DNA of 64,000 bases, taken from contig NZ_BDFO01000001.1 in assembly GCF_001748245.1 (NCBI RefSeq), forward strand, positions 2,626,471 through 2,690,470, read 5' to 3'. The notes beneath the pieces were generated by a model. It ran no database searches. It was not told where the DNA came from and worked only from the letters and a program-made list of their open reading frames with translations. Positions 16,708 to 26,685 of the stretch are shown in pieces (the first letter of the stretch is position 1; each line of letters starts with the position of its first letter). The stretch comes from Oligoflexus tunisiensis (GTDB lineage Bacteria > Bdellovibrionota_B > Oligoflexia > Oligoflexales > Oligoflexaceae). Position numbers and translations under genes: made by a program.

Positions 16708-19126
16708 AGCTGCAAACCCTCCTGAAATTGGCCAGGGACGCCGCGCCAGTTGTGGCATGTGTGGCTTCCCGTAGACCAAGGTTCAAACCGGACTGCGTGA
16801 AGATCGAGCAACCGATCCCCTGACTGGCGGTGGCGGCTGAGTTAAATGAATTCATCGAGGAACGGAAGAGGCTGTTCAGAATATTGCTGCATTCATTGCT
16901 GCTCGAGGCGCCACTGCCGGCCACGGATATGGTCGCATCGTGGGTCACACGCCCAACCGCGGAGCAGGTGGTATCGCAGCTGTTGCCCGCCGTTCCCAGG
17001 AACCAGCATTGATAGCTATGATATTGACCGCCGCCGGAGCAGGGTATGTAAACGCCGATACCAAACGAAGCGGACGCATTGCCTTGTGGCGATTGCACAG
17101 TGATGGTGAAGTAGGCGTCCCCATCCGTAAGGCCGGTCAATCGTTTTTCTCCATCACCGGTATCGGTGAAGCTGGCGACGACCGGGTTGGGAGGTGTCCA
17201 GGTCACGGTATAGTTGCCGTTGGTATTGGTGACATCCACCGTGCTGTTATCACTGAAGGTGGCGACGGCGGTAAAGTCCGCGGTGCTGCCCTTGAGCATG
17301 AAGCCAGCGTTGGTATAAGGCTGCTCCCGACGGATTTGCACCAGATCCAGTTCCTTTTCCGTAACAGTGATGGTGGCGCTGGCGCTGATGCCGTCGAGAG
17401 TCGCAATGATCTGCATGCTGCCTTCCGCGACCGACTGAATGCGAATGCGATTGCCGGTGGTGCGCGTGATGCTGCCGACATAGGACAGGCCGGGGGAACT
17501 GACATCGGCTGTGATTTGAATGCGGCTGCCGACATCCACCTGCGTGCTATCGGAATAGGTGCCCTGCACACCAAAATCATAGCTGCGGCCGAGCGCGATG
17601 CTCGCGGTGCTGTGGTCAAAGGTCAAAGCCAGAAGTTCCGGTGGGTCCACGGTAACCGTTGCGGTACCGGAAACGTTGCGCGTTGTGAGCGGATCCACGT
17701 AGGTGGCACTCAGTATGGTCGAGCCGCTGATGCGGCCGAGGATATCTCCAGGCTGTCCCGAAGGAACTTCCGCACGCGATGTGGAGAGAGTCTGGGCGTT
17801 CACGAGCGCCGTCATATCCGCTTCCGTGCCGTTGGAATAGATGCCGAAGACCTGATAGTTTTCCGTGCGCCCGGCGACCACACGAATCGCGGAAGGACGA
17901 ATTTCCAAACGCGACAGCACGGGATTATCCACGGCTACAAGCGCGGTTACCTCGCGGCCATGATAGGTGACTTTGAGGTTGGCGGAACCCTGGGCCACAC
18001 TCTGGATGCGTGCAGTGGCGGCATTCACGGTCAGAACATTGATGTCGGTGGATTCGGCGGTGACAGCACTCGTGACATCGGCTGATGTGCCATCCCCATA
18101 GCTGGCCATCACTGTATAGAGAGCGATTTCGCCCTCATAAAGAGTAAAGGAAGGCGGTGTAATGGTGAGGGCGGTGAGTTCGGGCTCCTGAACATAAAGA
18201 TCGAGGGGCACCTGAAGGCCCTGAGCCTTGAGAGTGGTCGCCAGGGAACCCGTTTTTGCGCCGGTCAGTTGCTTGCCGTTGATCGTCACGAGGTCCGTGG
18301 TGTCGCCCAAGGTCCAGGCGGGCAAGGCGGATTCCGAGGCATCATTGTAGATACCGATGGCCTCAAGCGTCAGAGTCTGCCCAAGGCGCAGGACCAAAGG
18401 CGTAACGGATGGTCTGATGCTGACGAGAGTTTTTTTCTCCTGGGTGACGTTCACCTGGCGGCTGGCTTCAAAACCATCATAGGTGATGCGCACGGACCAG
18501 GTTCCCACGCTCTGGGCCGAATAAAGTCCGGGTCCTTCCCCCGGATCCTTCAGGCCACTGCCTTCATCAATTTGCCAGCTGACTGCATCCGTCAGTTCCA
18601 CCAACTGGCCATCGGTCTTGAGCGCATAGGCTTTCAAACCTACATCCTGGGGCACGAGCTGACCATTTTCCAAGGGCAGTTCGACCGTCAGATTCTCGGG
18701 AAAAATGAGAACCTGGGAAATGGCTGCTGGATTGACAAAGATTCGGGTGCTGGCGCTGACGCCCAGATATTCAGCGGTGATGGTGGCCTGACCTTCATTG
18801 AGCCCAAGACCCTGCCCCTGGGCATCGATCGCAAAAATTTCCGGGGCACTGCTGCTCCAGGTGATGCCTTCGCTGATTTCCTGCGCATAGCCTTTCATAT
18901 AAACGCCCGTGGCGACCATGGGAAGGCGCTCCCCGGTCGCGAGAGTTTGATCCGCTGGCGACAGGATGATGCGTTCCGGAGGAACGCCGGTGAGATCGAT
19001 GCCACCGGAGGCTCCCGCCGCAAGGCCCTGCTGCAAAGCCTCCTGACCTTCCTTGCAGCCTGCAAGGAGGAGCGTGCTCATCAGCACTGTCACGAGGATC
19101 CTCAGCATCAATTTCCTTCCGTTCAT
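16700..19126 (-). CDS. Big_2-repeat lipoprotein with cysteine-rich C-terminal module
   Basis: An 808-aa lipoprotein from the ATG at 19126, which overlaps the previous stop as ATGA. An ATG six codons later (19108) has the better ribosome site (GGAAGG, six bases away) and may be the true start. The lipobox is LLLAGC. It contains about seven Big_2-type units (IILSPADQTLATGERLPM; VTWTPPNPVVASF), then a C-terminal module with SCDTTCSAVGR, GIGCSIF and RRVCSCE, closely matching the downstream gene. It is the middle gene of a three-gene operon and likely a long surface stalk or adhesin. The shared tail may bind a common partner or close the stalk through disulfides. Confidence 0.82.
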   Translation of the reverse strand: MNGRKLMLRILVTVLMSTLLLAGCKEGQEALQQGLAAGASGGIDLTGVPPERIILSPADQTLATGERLPMVATGVYMKGYAQEISEGITWSSSAPEIFAIDAQGQGLGLNEGQATITAEYLGVSASTRIFVNPAAISQVLIFPENLTVELPLENGQLVPQDVGLKAYALKTDGQLVELTDAVSWQIDEGSGLKDPGEGPGLYSAQSVGTWSVRITYDGFEASRQVNVTQEKKTLVSIRPSVTPLVLRLGQTLTLEAIGIYNDASESALPAWTLGDTTDLVTINGKQLTGAKTGSLATTLKAQGLQVPLDLYVQEPELTALTITPPSFTLYEGEIALYTVMASYGDGTSADVTSAVTAESTDINVLTVNAATARIQSVAQGSANLKVTYHGREVTALVAVDNPVLSRLEIRPSAIRVVAGRTENYQVFGIYSNGTEADMTALVNAQTLSTSRAEVPSGQPGDILGRISGSTILSATYVDPLTTRNVSGTATVTVDPPELLALTFDHSTASIALGRSYDFGVQGTYSDSTQVDVGSRIQITADVSSPGLSYVGSITRTTGNRIRIQSVAEGSMQIIATLDGISASATITVTEKELDLVQIRREQPYTNAGFMLKGSTADFTAVATFSDNSTVDVTNTNGNYTVTWTPPNPVVASFTDTGDGEKRLTGLTDGDAYFTITVQSPQGNASASFGIGVYIPCSGGGQYHSYQCWFLGTAGNSCDTTCSAVGRVTHDATISVAGSGASSSNECSNILNSLFRSSMNSFNSAATASQGIGCSIFTQSGLNLGLREATHATTGAASLANFRRVCSCE

Positions 19127-20886
19127 GGCACAACCTGAATGGATTTTTCGCCATTCAATCCTTGATAGTTGGCCTTGGCCTTGAAAAGGCCCGTGGCCAG
19201 AGGCACGCAAACACCTTTGCTGCCGGTCTCATTGCTGACATAACCGGCGAAACTCAGACCGGACCCGACGATTTGATAATTCCATTCCGTATCCGCAGTC
19301 ACATCCAGCGAGCTGCCATCACTGTAGACAACATAGGCGGTCAAGGTGTTTGAGCCACCGGCCAGCGAGAGGCTGCTCCATGAAGCCTGCAGATTCAAGG
19401 TCACGGGAACGACAGGCCCAATCACCAGGCTCGTCTCCGCAAACACACTGCCGAGCGTGGCACGGATGGTTCCCGTGCCGCTGCCTGTTCCTTGAAAGCG
19501 GGATTTCACCGTGGCATCAAACGTCCCGGCGCCCGTATCGGCAAGGAATGACCAGGTCACGTCGTTGGTGACCACCTGAACTGTGGCGTCCGTATAGGTG
19601 GCTGTGGCCACATAATCACGGGTCTGATAGAGGCCGAGTGTACCACTCGCGGACGCAGTGAGAACCAGGGATGACACTGCAGCAGGACTCACCTGAACGG
19701 TTTGCGTGACCGTCAGGGAGCCCAGTCGGGCTGAAATTGTGCTGGTTCCAGCCCGGATGGCTGTATAACGTCCGCGTGAGCCGACCACCGCGGTGAGGAC
19801 GGATGTGTTGCTGACACTCCAGGTGGCGCGGGTCGTGACATTCTCCTGCGTGCCATCCGAAGCGTCCAGCCATACCTCAAAGGATTCCACTTCTCCTTTG
19901 GCGAGACTAAAATTACGAGCGGATACGAGGCGCAGAAGGCTGGCCTCAGCATCGACCGCGGCCAGGTCAAAATTCTGGCTGATGTCGCGATAACTGACGG
20001 TCAGAGTCCCATTGCCGGTCGTCTGGCTCGTAACGGTGAGGGCACCGTTGCCGTTGGGCGAAAGCGTGGCGAGATTTGCGGGATCCAGACTGTAGGTGGC
20101 GTCTTCCGTGATCGGCACAGTGGTGCCATCGGTGTAGTGGGCGGTGACTTCAATATCGCGTGCGGTCTGTAAAGGAAAAACAAGCGGCGTGGGGCTGATG
20201 CTGAATTGTTTCAACTCGGTGCGGCCTTGCACAACATCAATCGTCCGGGTTTGCACTTTATCCCCGAGCGTGGCGGTCACCTGCGTGCGACCGGGGGCTT
20301 TGGTGACGAGAACACCGGGATGATCGCTGAGCATGGTCAGGGATTCCTCGGAACTCAGGGTCCATTGCACCTGATCCGTCATGTCCTGCGAGGATCCATC
20401 GCTATGGATGCCGGTGGCCAGCATCGTGATGTGGCGTTCCTCATAGGTGCTGCCGATCTTTTCGATGGCGACGTCGAGCGATTCCGGAGCGAGATGCAAC
20501 TGGTCCAGAACCTTTTCCGCAACTGTGATTTCAGCCGTGGCGCTGAGCTGTTCATACGTGAAGGTAAGAGTGGCGGTCCCTGTTTTCAAGGCGAGGCCGA
20601 GCCCGGGTTCATCCTGGGAGAAATCGAAGACCTCAGGATCGGAACTTTCAAACGTCCCGAGTTGGGTGAGTTCCGCATCGCGATCGTAAGGCAGGATACC
20701 CACCACCGTCAGCGGCAGGCGGCGGCCGGCAGGCACCTCAGCCTTGTCGGGCAGCATGCGCACAGAAAGATAGTCGGCTGCCGTGAGGGCCCGTCCTTCG
20801 ACCAGCTCATCTTCTGATTTGACAGGCTGTTCGGTGCAGCTGAGCAGTATCCAGCAAAGCGCCCCGACAGTCCGGAGACATTTCAT
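19123..20886 (-). CDS. Big_2-repeat lipoprotein
   Basis: A 587-aa lipoprotein, first gene of the three-gene operon. The ATG at 20886 has GGCGGG eight bases upstream; an in-frame GTG two codons earlier is too close to it. The signal peptide MKCLRTVGALCWILLSC ends in a lipobox. About five Big_2-like units follow, with WSVSNTSVL, a TYTDATVQVVTNDVTW-type core and SARLGSLTV strands. Unlike the two downstream paralogues it lacks the C-terminal cysteine-rich module and ends on a strand (GEKSIQVVP). The gene is divergent from the barrel/TPR operon at 21.1 kb across a 238-base gap that must hold promoters for both. Confidence 0.8.
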   Translation of the reverse strand: MKCLRTVGALCWILLSCTEQPVKSEDELVEGRALTAADYLSVRMLPDKAEVPAGRRLPLTVVGILPYDRDAELTQLGTFESSDPEVFDFSQDEPGLGLALKTGTATLTFTYEQLSATAEITVAEKVLDQLHLAPESLDVAIEKIGSTYEERHITMLATGIHSDGSSQDMTDQVQWTLSSEESLTMLSDHPGVLVTKAPGRTQVTATLGDKVQTRTIDVVQGRTELKQFSISPTPLVFPLQTARDIEVTAHYTDGTTVPITEDATYSLDPANLATLSPNGNGALTVTSQTTGNGTLTVSYRDISQNFDLAAVDAEASLLRLVSARNFSLAKGEVESFEVWLDASDGTQENVTTRATWSVSNTSVLTAVVGSRGRYTAIRAGTSTISARLGSLTVTQTVQVSPAAVSSLVLTASASGTLGLYQTRDYVATATYTDATVQVVTNDVTWSFLADTGAGTFDATVKSRFQGTGSGTGTIRATLGSVFAETSLVIGPVVPVTLNLQASWSSLSLAGGSNTLTAYVVYSDGSSLDVTADTEWNYQIVGSGLSFAGYVSNETGSKGVCVPLATGLFKAKANYQGLNGEKSIQVVP

Positions 20887-21124
20887 CGCCACGACCCGCC
20901 TTTCTTCAGAGCTGCTATCGGTGCCTTGGTCTTGAACTTTAGATCGTCAAAAATGCCATATAAATTCGGGGTTTTAATCCCTTTTGGAGAGCTGGTAAAA
21001 AGCCGCTGTTTGCGCCGATTTTGGGCGCAGAGAGGGGGTTTTTGCGAAAGCAAAACTTACCCAGCATCAAGTTCGAAAATATTACGCCGAAGCCATGATC
21101 AGGACAGAGCTCCTGGGAGACGAT

Positions 21125-22549
21125 GTGCGGCTTCTTATTTACATACTGGCTTTCACAGCCTGGATGCAATCCGCATGGGCTGCTGAATCGGGGTCTGAAG
21201 TGCTTTACATGGATGAAGATGTCAACTTTCTGCTGCTCGATCAGGTTGCCAGTGACCTGAAGGATGGCGATCGTCTTTGTCTTTATCACGCGAGTCTCCC
21301 GTTGCCCTTCTGTGAAGCTCAGTTTCGTTGGATCACCCGCAAACCTCTGGTCTTTCTGCCCGCGAACATGATGGCCCGCTTTCAGGTGGGAAGTCGGGTC
21401 GAGGTGAAGAGGATCTATGTGAGTGAACGCGGACCGGATGGGCTCACGTACCGCGATGCCACCAGTTTTGGTCGCAGCTACCTCGGGGAGCAGCAGGACG
21501 CCGAACGCGCCCAAAAGATTCAGACGGAGAAGGCGGAACAGCCGAAGCTCCCGAAAGGCAATGCACCACGTCTGGAAGCGGATACGCCGACCATCGAAGG
21601 CGGTGAATTTCCGGAAATCTTTATTCCAAAGATTCGCCGCAGCAAACCGCGGCGTGCCAGGGATACCGGTGAAACGGCGGAAACCATTGCCGCCATCAAA
21701 AAAGCGCTCAAGGATAAAGGTTCCACCCAGTATCAATTCCTGCCGGTGCGGGCGGAGCTGACGGATGCCTCGGACGATGATGACAATGCGGAACGAATGG
21801 ATCCTGAAATTCCTCCCACTCCTTTGCATCAGGCGGTGGATGTCACCATTCTGCAGACACTGCCTCTGATGCCGGTCGCTGCGTTTCAAGGCCTGCGTTA
21901 TCGTACGATCAGTGCAGAGAGTCTGGATCGTTCCAGCCTCTGGGTGCAAAACAAAAGTGAATTGAAGGCTGTTGTCGGGGCAGGCTTTTCCCTGAACCTG
22001 ATGCAGGGTCTGAGTCGCACGGTCGGCTTTGGCTGGCGTTATCACGTTTACGATCGGGCTCAGTCCCGGTCCACCTATGATGACATTCAAACCACCCTGG
22101 AGGCGCGCACCACGACGCGGATCAGCGCTCAGGCTGTGCATGGGGAAATGGGCTGGCGCTGGACCTTATGGGATGGTTTGATGCTGGATATGGCGCCAGG
22201 CCTCGATCTTTTTTATTCCGAGGTGAAGTTCAAGGCGCTGAATGTGGATACGACCAGCGGCCGTGCTGAGGCGCTGGCTTTTGCCCATTCCAGTTTTTTC
22301 TTTGTCGCCCCACGGTTTCATGCAGCCCTGCGCTATCAGTATCGCGGCTGGGGCGTGGCCCTGGGCAGCATGAGCAGCGTCCCTCTCTACAGTTTTAAAC
22401 AGTCCTTCGATGGCGGCGCGGCCCCATCGGAACGCTTGAACTATAGCGAAGATCCAGGAACGGACCTCAATCGTTCCCTGACCCACAAAATTCAACCTGT
22501 GGGCGTGGAAGTTTATCTGGGTTTTAGCTATCAGCCGCAGAGGAATTAA
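21125..22549 (+). CDS. Outer-membrane beta-barrel protein with long periplasmic N-terminal part
   Basis: 474 aa from a GTG at 21125 (GGGAG five bases upstream), giving a clean signal peptide RLLIYILAFTAWMQSAWAA; an ATG ten codons earlier has no site. Residues 20-230 are soluble and charged, with a KPRRARD region and an acidic DASDDDDNAE linker. From about 255 on, alternating strands (GFGWRYHVYDRA, GEMGWRWTLWDG, HAALRYQYRGWGVAL, VGVEVYLGFSYQP) read as a barrel. The stop is one base from the start of the 1009-aa repeat protein, so they form an operon. The order barrel, large TPR protein, TPR lipoprotein recalls the Myxococcus gliding Glt genes, but I cannot assign a specific Glt homologue. Confidence 0.65.
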   Translation: MRLLIYILAFTAWMQSAWAAESGSEVLYMDEDVNFLLLDQVASDLKDGDRLCLYHASLPLPFCEAQFRWITRKPLVFLPANMMARFQVGSRVEVKRIYVSERGPDGLTYRDATSFGRSYLGEQQDAERAQKIQTEKAEQPKLPKGNAPRLEADTPTIEGGEFPEIFIPKIRRSKPRRARDTGETAETIAAIKKALKDKGSTQYQFLPVRAELTDASDDDDNAERMDPEIPPTPLHQAVDVTILQTLPLMPVAAFQGLRYRTISAESLDRSSLWVQNKSELKAVVGAGFSLNLMQGLSRTVGFGWRYHVYDRAQSRSTYDDIQTTLEARTTTRISAQAVHGEMGWRWTLWDGLMLDMAPGLDLFYSEVKFKALNVDTTSGRAEALAFAHSSFFFVAPRFHAALRYQYRGWGVALGSMSSVPLYSFKQSFDGGAAPSERLNYSEDPGTDLNRSLTHKIQPVGVEVYLGFSYQPQRN

Positions 22550-22550
22550 T

Positions 22551-25500
22551 ATGAAATATCTTCTCCTCGCCATTTTCCTGGCAGTCTCTGGAATGCACGC
22601 GGCGGCGAGGGTCCGTACCGCTCCCGCTGCTTCCGACAACTCCCAGGATCCCGTGCTGGGACTGGATCTGGATGTCCGCACCCTGCCGCTTTACCGGCAG
22701 ATCCTGATGGATCCCAACCGCAAGGGTCTGATTCCGAAAACCGAGGAAAGTCTCGCGCGTCTGGAGCAAACTCTCGAAGCCGATCGCAAGGCGCTGGCGG
22801 AAAGCCCACCCGAGCGTTATACCTACCTGCGCATGCGATTGTTCGATCGGCTGGTGCAAAAGTCCCTTTACTGGCAGGCTGTCGTGGTCGGGGATCGTCC
22901 GAATGCGGCAGATCCGGCCACAAGTCTGAAGATTCTGCAGGAAACGCATCAGGAAATTTTCGTGCTCGGACCGCAGATCGTCAAGGACCTGAACGCACCC
23001 AGGGAACAGGCTGCTGTGCTTCTGCAGCTGCTCCTGGCCCAGGCTCAGTATGATGACAAACGCAGCCAGGCCGTGCGCAATCTCGGGAAGATTCGGGCAC
23101 AGCTGACCCATCCCAAGCATCTGGAGCTGGTCGATTTTCTGACCCGCCTGGAAGCGCTTCATGAAGCCCGGACCGATCAGCGTCGGCAGGCGATCAAACA
23201 GCTTGAGACCCTGGCCAATCGTTTGGATCGCCGTTTTTCAAGCCTCGCCTCCCTGGCGATTGCCCGCAGCCTGGCTGGTTTCTCCAGCAGCGGCCGTCTT
23301 GTGGCCGACCCTTCACCGGACTATGCCTCCTACCTCCGCTATGTTTCGCGTTTGTGTCAGTCGCTGACGCCTGCCGAGAAAAATGCAATCTTCGACTTCA
23401 CTCTTGGCATCTGGTCGCTCCAGCAGGGATTTGATCATCAGTGGGATCCTGTGCCCTTCAATATCAGTTGTTATGAACAGGCCCGTCAGTTCCCGGCTTT
23501 CCTCGAACGCATGGCTCAGGCTTCCGTCCGTCGCCAACAGGTGGATCGCGCGCTGGCCCTCTATCAGCATCTGAGTACCAGGCTCTCGGTCCCGAGGCAA
23601 AAGCAGCAGATCAACTTGAAAATAGCTTTGATTCTGCGGAGTGAGTACCTGCAGGGTCGGAAAAATGCAGCCTATCAGGATTTTCTGATCAGTTCTCAAC
23701 AGACCTGGCGAGGCACACCCTATGGCATCCGAATCGCGCAGCTGCATGATGAATTCATGCATCAGGAGTTGAACAAGGGCCTTGCGCCCCATCCGGCATC
23801 GGCCTTCCTGATCGCCCTTCGTCCTCTCTATCAGAAGTATATGGACAGCTCGGCAGAAAATCCGGATGCTCGCACGATTCGCGCGAAATGGGCGGATGTT
23901 CTGGCCGCTCAGGGCTTCCCGCAGGAAGCGGTCAGCACATTGACCAGCCTTGCTCAGGGTTCCTCTGGAGTGGTCCGGAGTCAGTATCTGAATCAGGCCC
24001 TGTCCCTGCAACTGAAAACGGTGGGTTGGAACATCGCCAATCCCTGGAAAAATGAGTCCGAAAAGGATGAGGCCAGCCTCGGCAGTTTGAAGCAGATCAT
24101 GCTCCTGATCCGGGAACAAACTCCGGAGAACGAAAGGGCCCATCAGACCTTGAACCTGGCCGTGATCGATCGCCAGCTCGGACTGCACGAATCGGCCCGA
24201 CAGCAGCTCCGTGAGTCGCTCGAACGGCTGCCCGATCGATCGCTGCGGACGGAAAGTTTTACCGCTCTCTGCGCTTATGCGCTCGCGAACAAGGATTTTG
24301 CGGATCTGGAGAACCTTGGCCTGCTCGGGCGTCGGATGGATCTGGAACTGACGCGCCCCGTGGATGTCCATAGGACCCGTGATGAACTTTATCTCGTGGC
24401 CCTGGAAAAGCAGGCCGATGCCCTGGTGTCCACCGCCCAGCATGAATTGGCCATCCAGAAACTCACGCAGCTCATCAGTGAACTGAAACCCTCCGGGCGT
24501 CGCAATCGGGCCCGCTATCTTGTGGCACGCTCCTATCAGAATCTGCAAAAATTTGCGGAAACCCGGGAGCAGCTGCAGGCGATTGAACGCGATGGCATCC
24601 GTGATGAAATCTACCGCCAGGCTCTGCTGGACAAGGGTGCGCTCCTCATGGCTCAAGGGGAACTTGCGGAATCCGTTCAGACCTATTCCGCCTTCATTCA
24701 ATACTTTCCGAACGACAGCCGCCGCCGTGAGGCCCAGTTCGTCATCATCGACGGGCTTATGGCGAAGGCCCGCCATGACGAAGCTCGCTCCTCCATCAGC
24801 CTTCTCCTGGCCAGTCGTGATCTGGAGGATGCGGAGGTCAATAGTCTCAGCACAAGGCTTATGCGCGTGCACCAGGCGACCTTGAACAATCAGTGGATCC
24901 GTGAGGATCTTGCGATGCTGGAAAAAAATCTTCCCGATCGACCCGAACTGAGAGCCCGACTTGCGGGACTTGCTTATCGTGAAAATCAGAGCGGCAGTCC
25001 CCAGCTGCGAGAGAGCGTGTCGCTGCGCTTGCGGGATCAGGGCTCGTCGCTCTTTGTGGTCAGCGACCTGATGAGCCAGATTGCCTTTGAACGGGCCCGC
25101 AAGGATGCGGAAAGCGGCTTCGCCCTGGTGCAGAAGTCGCTGATGAGCGGGCAGGACAATATTTTCCAGACGATTCAGGATAACTATCAACGCGTGCGAA
25201 GTGCCTATGCGGAAGCCTGCCAGGTGCCTTATGCCAGTCACTGCGGTCCCGCCCTTTATGAAACCATGTTCCAGGCGCAAAGGTATCGCGGCCTTCTGCA
25301 GGATTTAAGCATGGAGCAGCCCGGTCCTGAAATCATGCTGGCTCGCCAGGAACTCAACACCTTCTTCACCCAGGAAACGGAAGCCCTGGAAAAGCGCCTG
25401 GCGGATGCCATCCAGCACGGCAATACCCTGCCGGACTGGATCCTGAAACTCAGCGTGGGGGATGAAACCTTCTGGCGTTATTCCGCGTCCGCCGCCGCCC

Positions 25501-25580
25501 GTCAGATCAATTATCTGGCTCTGCCTTCAGAAATGGCTGATACAAGTTCCTTTTCCTTTACCCAGGGGAGTGCGGAATGA
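22551..25580 (+). CDS. Large periplasmic TPR-like helical-repeat protein
   Basis: 1009 aa with a signal peptide (MKYLLLAIFLAVSGMHAAA). The rest is almost wholly alpha-helical, with degenerate tetratricopeptide pairs across the length, clearest near 650-760 (YLVARSYQNLQKFAETREQL; LDKGALLMAQGELAESVQTY, then FPNDSRRREAQF). No enzyme motif is visible. In size and position it resembles GltD/AgnA of the Myxococcus gliding complex, a periplasmic TPR scaffold of about 1200 aa. That is analogy, not proven homology. It is coupled on both sides: one base after the barrel gene, and its stop overlaps the start of the TPR lipoprotein gene as ATGA. Confidence 0.7.
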   Translation: MKYLLLAIFLAVSGMHAAARVRTAPAASDNSQDPVLGLDLDVRTLPLYRQILMDPNRKGLIPKTEESLARLEQTLEADRKALAESPPERYTYLRMRLFDRLVQKSLYWQAVVVGDRPNAADPATSLKILQETHQEIFVLGPQIVKDLNAPREQAAVLLQLLLAQAQYDDKRSQAVRNLGKIRAQLTHPKHLELVDFLTRLEALHEARTDQRRQAIKQLETLANRLDRRFSSLASLAIARSLAGFSSSGRLVADPSPDYASYLRYVSRLCQSLTPAEKNAIFDFTLGIWSLQQGFDHQWDPVPFNISCYEQARQFPAFLERMAQASVRRQQVDRALALYQHLSTRLSVPRQKQQINLKIALILRSEYLQGRKNAAYQDFLISSQQTWRGTPYGIRIAQLHDEFMHQELNKGLAPHPASAFLIALRPLYQKYMDSSAENPDARTIRAKWADVLAAQGFPQEAVSTLTSLAQGSSGVVRSQYLNQALSLQLKTVGWNIANPWKNESEKDEASLGSLKQIMLLIREQTPENERAHQTLNLAVIDRQLGLHESARQQLRESLERLPDRSLRTESFTALCAYALANKDFADLENLGLLGRRMDLELTRPVDVHRTRDELYLVALEKQADALVSTAQHELAIQKLTQLISELKPSGRRNRARYLVARSYQNLQKFAETREQLQAIERDGIRDEIYRQALLDKGALLMAQGELAESVQTYSAFIQYFPNDSRRREAQFVIIDGLMAKARHDEARSSISLLLASRDLEDAEVNSLSTRLMRVHQATLNNQWIREDLAMLEKNLPDRPELRARLAGLAYRENQSGSPQLRESVSLRLRDQGSSLFVVSDLMSQIAFERARKDAESGFALVQKSLMSGQDNIFQTIQDNYQRVRSAYAEACQVPYASHCGPALYETMFQAQRYRGLLQDLSMEQPGPEIMLARQELNTFFTQETEALEKRLADAIQHGNTLPDWILKLSVGDETFWRYSASAAARQINYLALPSEMADTSSFSFTQGSAE

Positions 25581-26464
25581 AAGCACTGTTTGTTCTGATT
25601 CTCGTTCTGACCGGATGTCAAACGCTGGAAACGACTGAAACCCCATCCCGCACGCCGACCGATGCCCTGCGGGTCTCGACGGTGGGGCAGAGGCTGCAGC
25701 TGCATCGGTATGATATGCAGGAGATTCGCCGGCGCTATGCAGGACAGAATGCCTTTGAGCAGACCATGCAGGCTTTATCCGAGGAACGCTGGGATCTTGT
25801 GGTGCAACAGGCGGAAAAACATCTCAAGGATCATCCGGGCAATGTGGATGCATTCCTATTTCTGGCCATCGCCTATGCCGCGAAAGGTCAGATTGATCGC
25901 GCGCAGTTTTATGCGGAACTGGTTTTAAAAGGGCATCCGAAACATGCGATGGCCTTGAATCTCATGGGTGTTCTGCAGCGGCAGCGTGCGGTGCTCATGG
26001 AGGACTATCGCGAAGCCATCGCCTATTTCAATCTCGCTCATCAGGTGAATCCGGAAAGTCTGGCGCCGATTTTGAATCTCGGTTCGATCAACCTGGAAGT
26101 TGGAAATTTCGAAGCGGCCCATGCGGAGTTCAATACCGCAAAAAAAATCTGCGACTCCTGTCTCGCGGCGACCCTCGGGGCAGCGGCTGCCGCTCAGGCT
26201 TTGGGGCGTTTTCAGGAGGCCGAAGCGGATTTCCTGACCGTGCTCGATCTGAATGCCGAGCATCCTTTGGCCAACTATCTGCTCGCGGTTCAAACCTTTT
26301 ATGTGCAGGGCGATGTGGCCCGCAGTCAGAAGTTTTTGGAGAATGTTCTGGAAGCGGATGGCGCGGACGCCGACACGCGCTCCCAGGCTCGTGTTCTGAT
26401 GTCCCGCATCGAAGCGAAACAGCTGGATATCGAAAGAAAAAAAGCCGATCAGGAAGCCCACTGA
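25577..26464 (+). CDS. TPR lipoprotein, GltE/AglT-like
   Basis: 295 aa with a lipoprotein signal (MKALFVLILVLTGC). From about residue 60 there are five or six regular TPR units: LVVQQAEKHLKDHPGNVDAF, KGQIDRAQFYAELVLKGHP, YREAIAYFNLAHQVNPES and GNFEAAHAEFNTAKKICDSC are the clearest. Size and layout match TPR lipoproteins such as GltE (AglT) of Myxococcus gliding motility, which anchors periplasmic parts of that machine to the outer membrane; PilF-like proteins are a less likely alternative. It is translationally coupled to the 1009-aa gene (ATGA) and followed by a probable terminator, closing the three-gene operon. Confidence 0.78.
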   Translation: MKALFVLILVLTGCQTLETTETPSRTPTDALRVSTVGQRLQLHRYDMQEIRRRYAGQNAFEQTMQALSEERWDLVVQQAEKHLKDHPGNVDAFLFLAIAYAAKGQIDRAQFYAELVLKGHPKHAMALNLMGVLQRQRAVLMEDYREAIAYFNLAHQVNPESLAPILNLGSINLEVGNFEAAHAEFNTAKKICDSCLAATLGAAAAAQALGRFQEAEADFLTVLDLNAEHPLANYLLAVQTFYVQGDVARSQKFLENVLEADGADADTRSQARVLMSRIEAKQLDIERKKADQEAH

Positions 26465-26488
26465 GTCTCAAAAGACCGGTTCCGACCC

Positions 26489-26520
26489 ACGCAGACCGCC
26501 CGGGCCTGTGTTTATTTTTA
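26489..26520 (+). terminator. Probable Rho-independent terminator after the TPR lipoprotein
   Basis: ACGCAG (26489-26494) pairs with CTGTGT (26506-26511) using one G-U pair, extended inward by CC/GG across an A-C mismatch, with a five-base loop. A T-rich tail (TTATTTTTA) follows at once. It lies 25 bases after the stop at 26464. The stem is imperfect, so confidence is moderate. Confidence 0.4.
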
Positions 26521-26685
26521 TCACATCTTTTCAGTCACTTACCGATTTTTGCTTAGCAAGATCTCATTATGATTACGCTATATTTCCCAGCGGATAATCC
26601 GCCCTGCGCCAGCGCATTCCAGGACAAGAAAATTATTTGATCCGTATTATCTTGTTGTGCGTATGCCCCTAAAGAGGCATGGATT

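Noticed and set aside
23313..25280. Open frame of 655 codons on the minus strand opposite the 1009-aa TPR protein
   Set aside because: It is the shadow of a helical-repeat gene with strong codon bias; no signal peptide, motif or start context.
26549..26584. TTGCTT and TATATT as a sigma-70 promoter for the HExxH lipoprotein gene
   Set aside because: The spacer is about 24 bases, too long for a normal promoter, and no better pair was found by eye.
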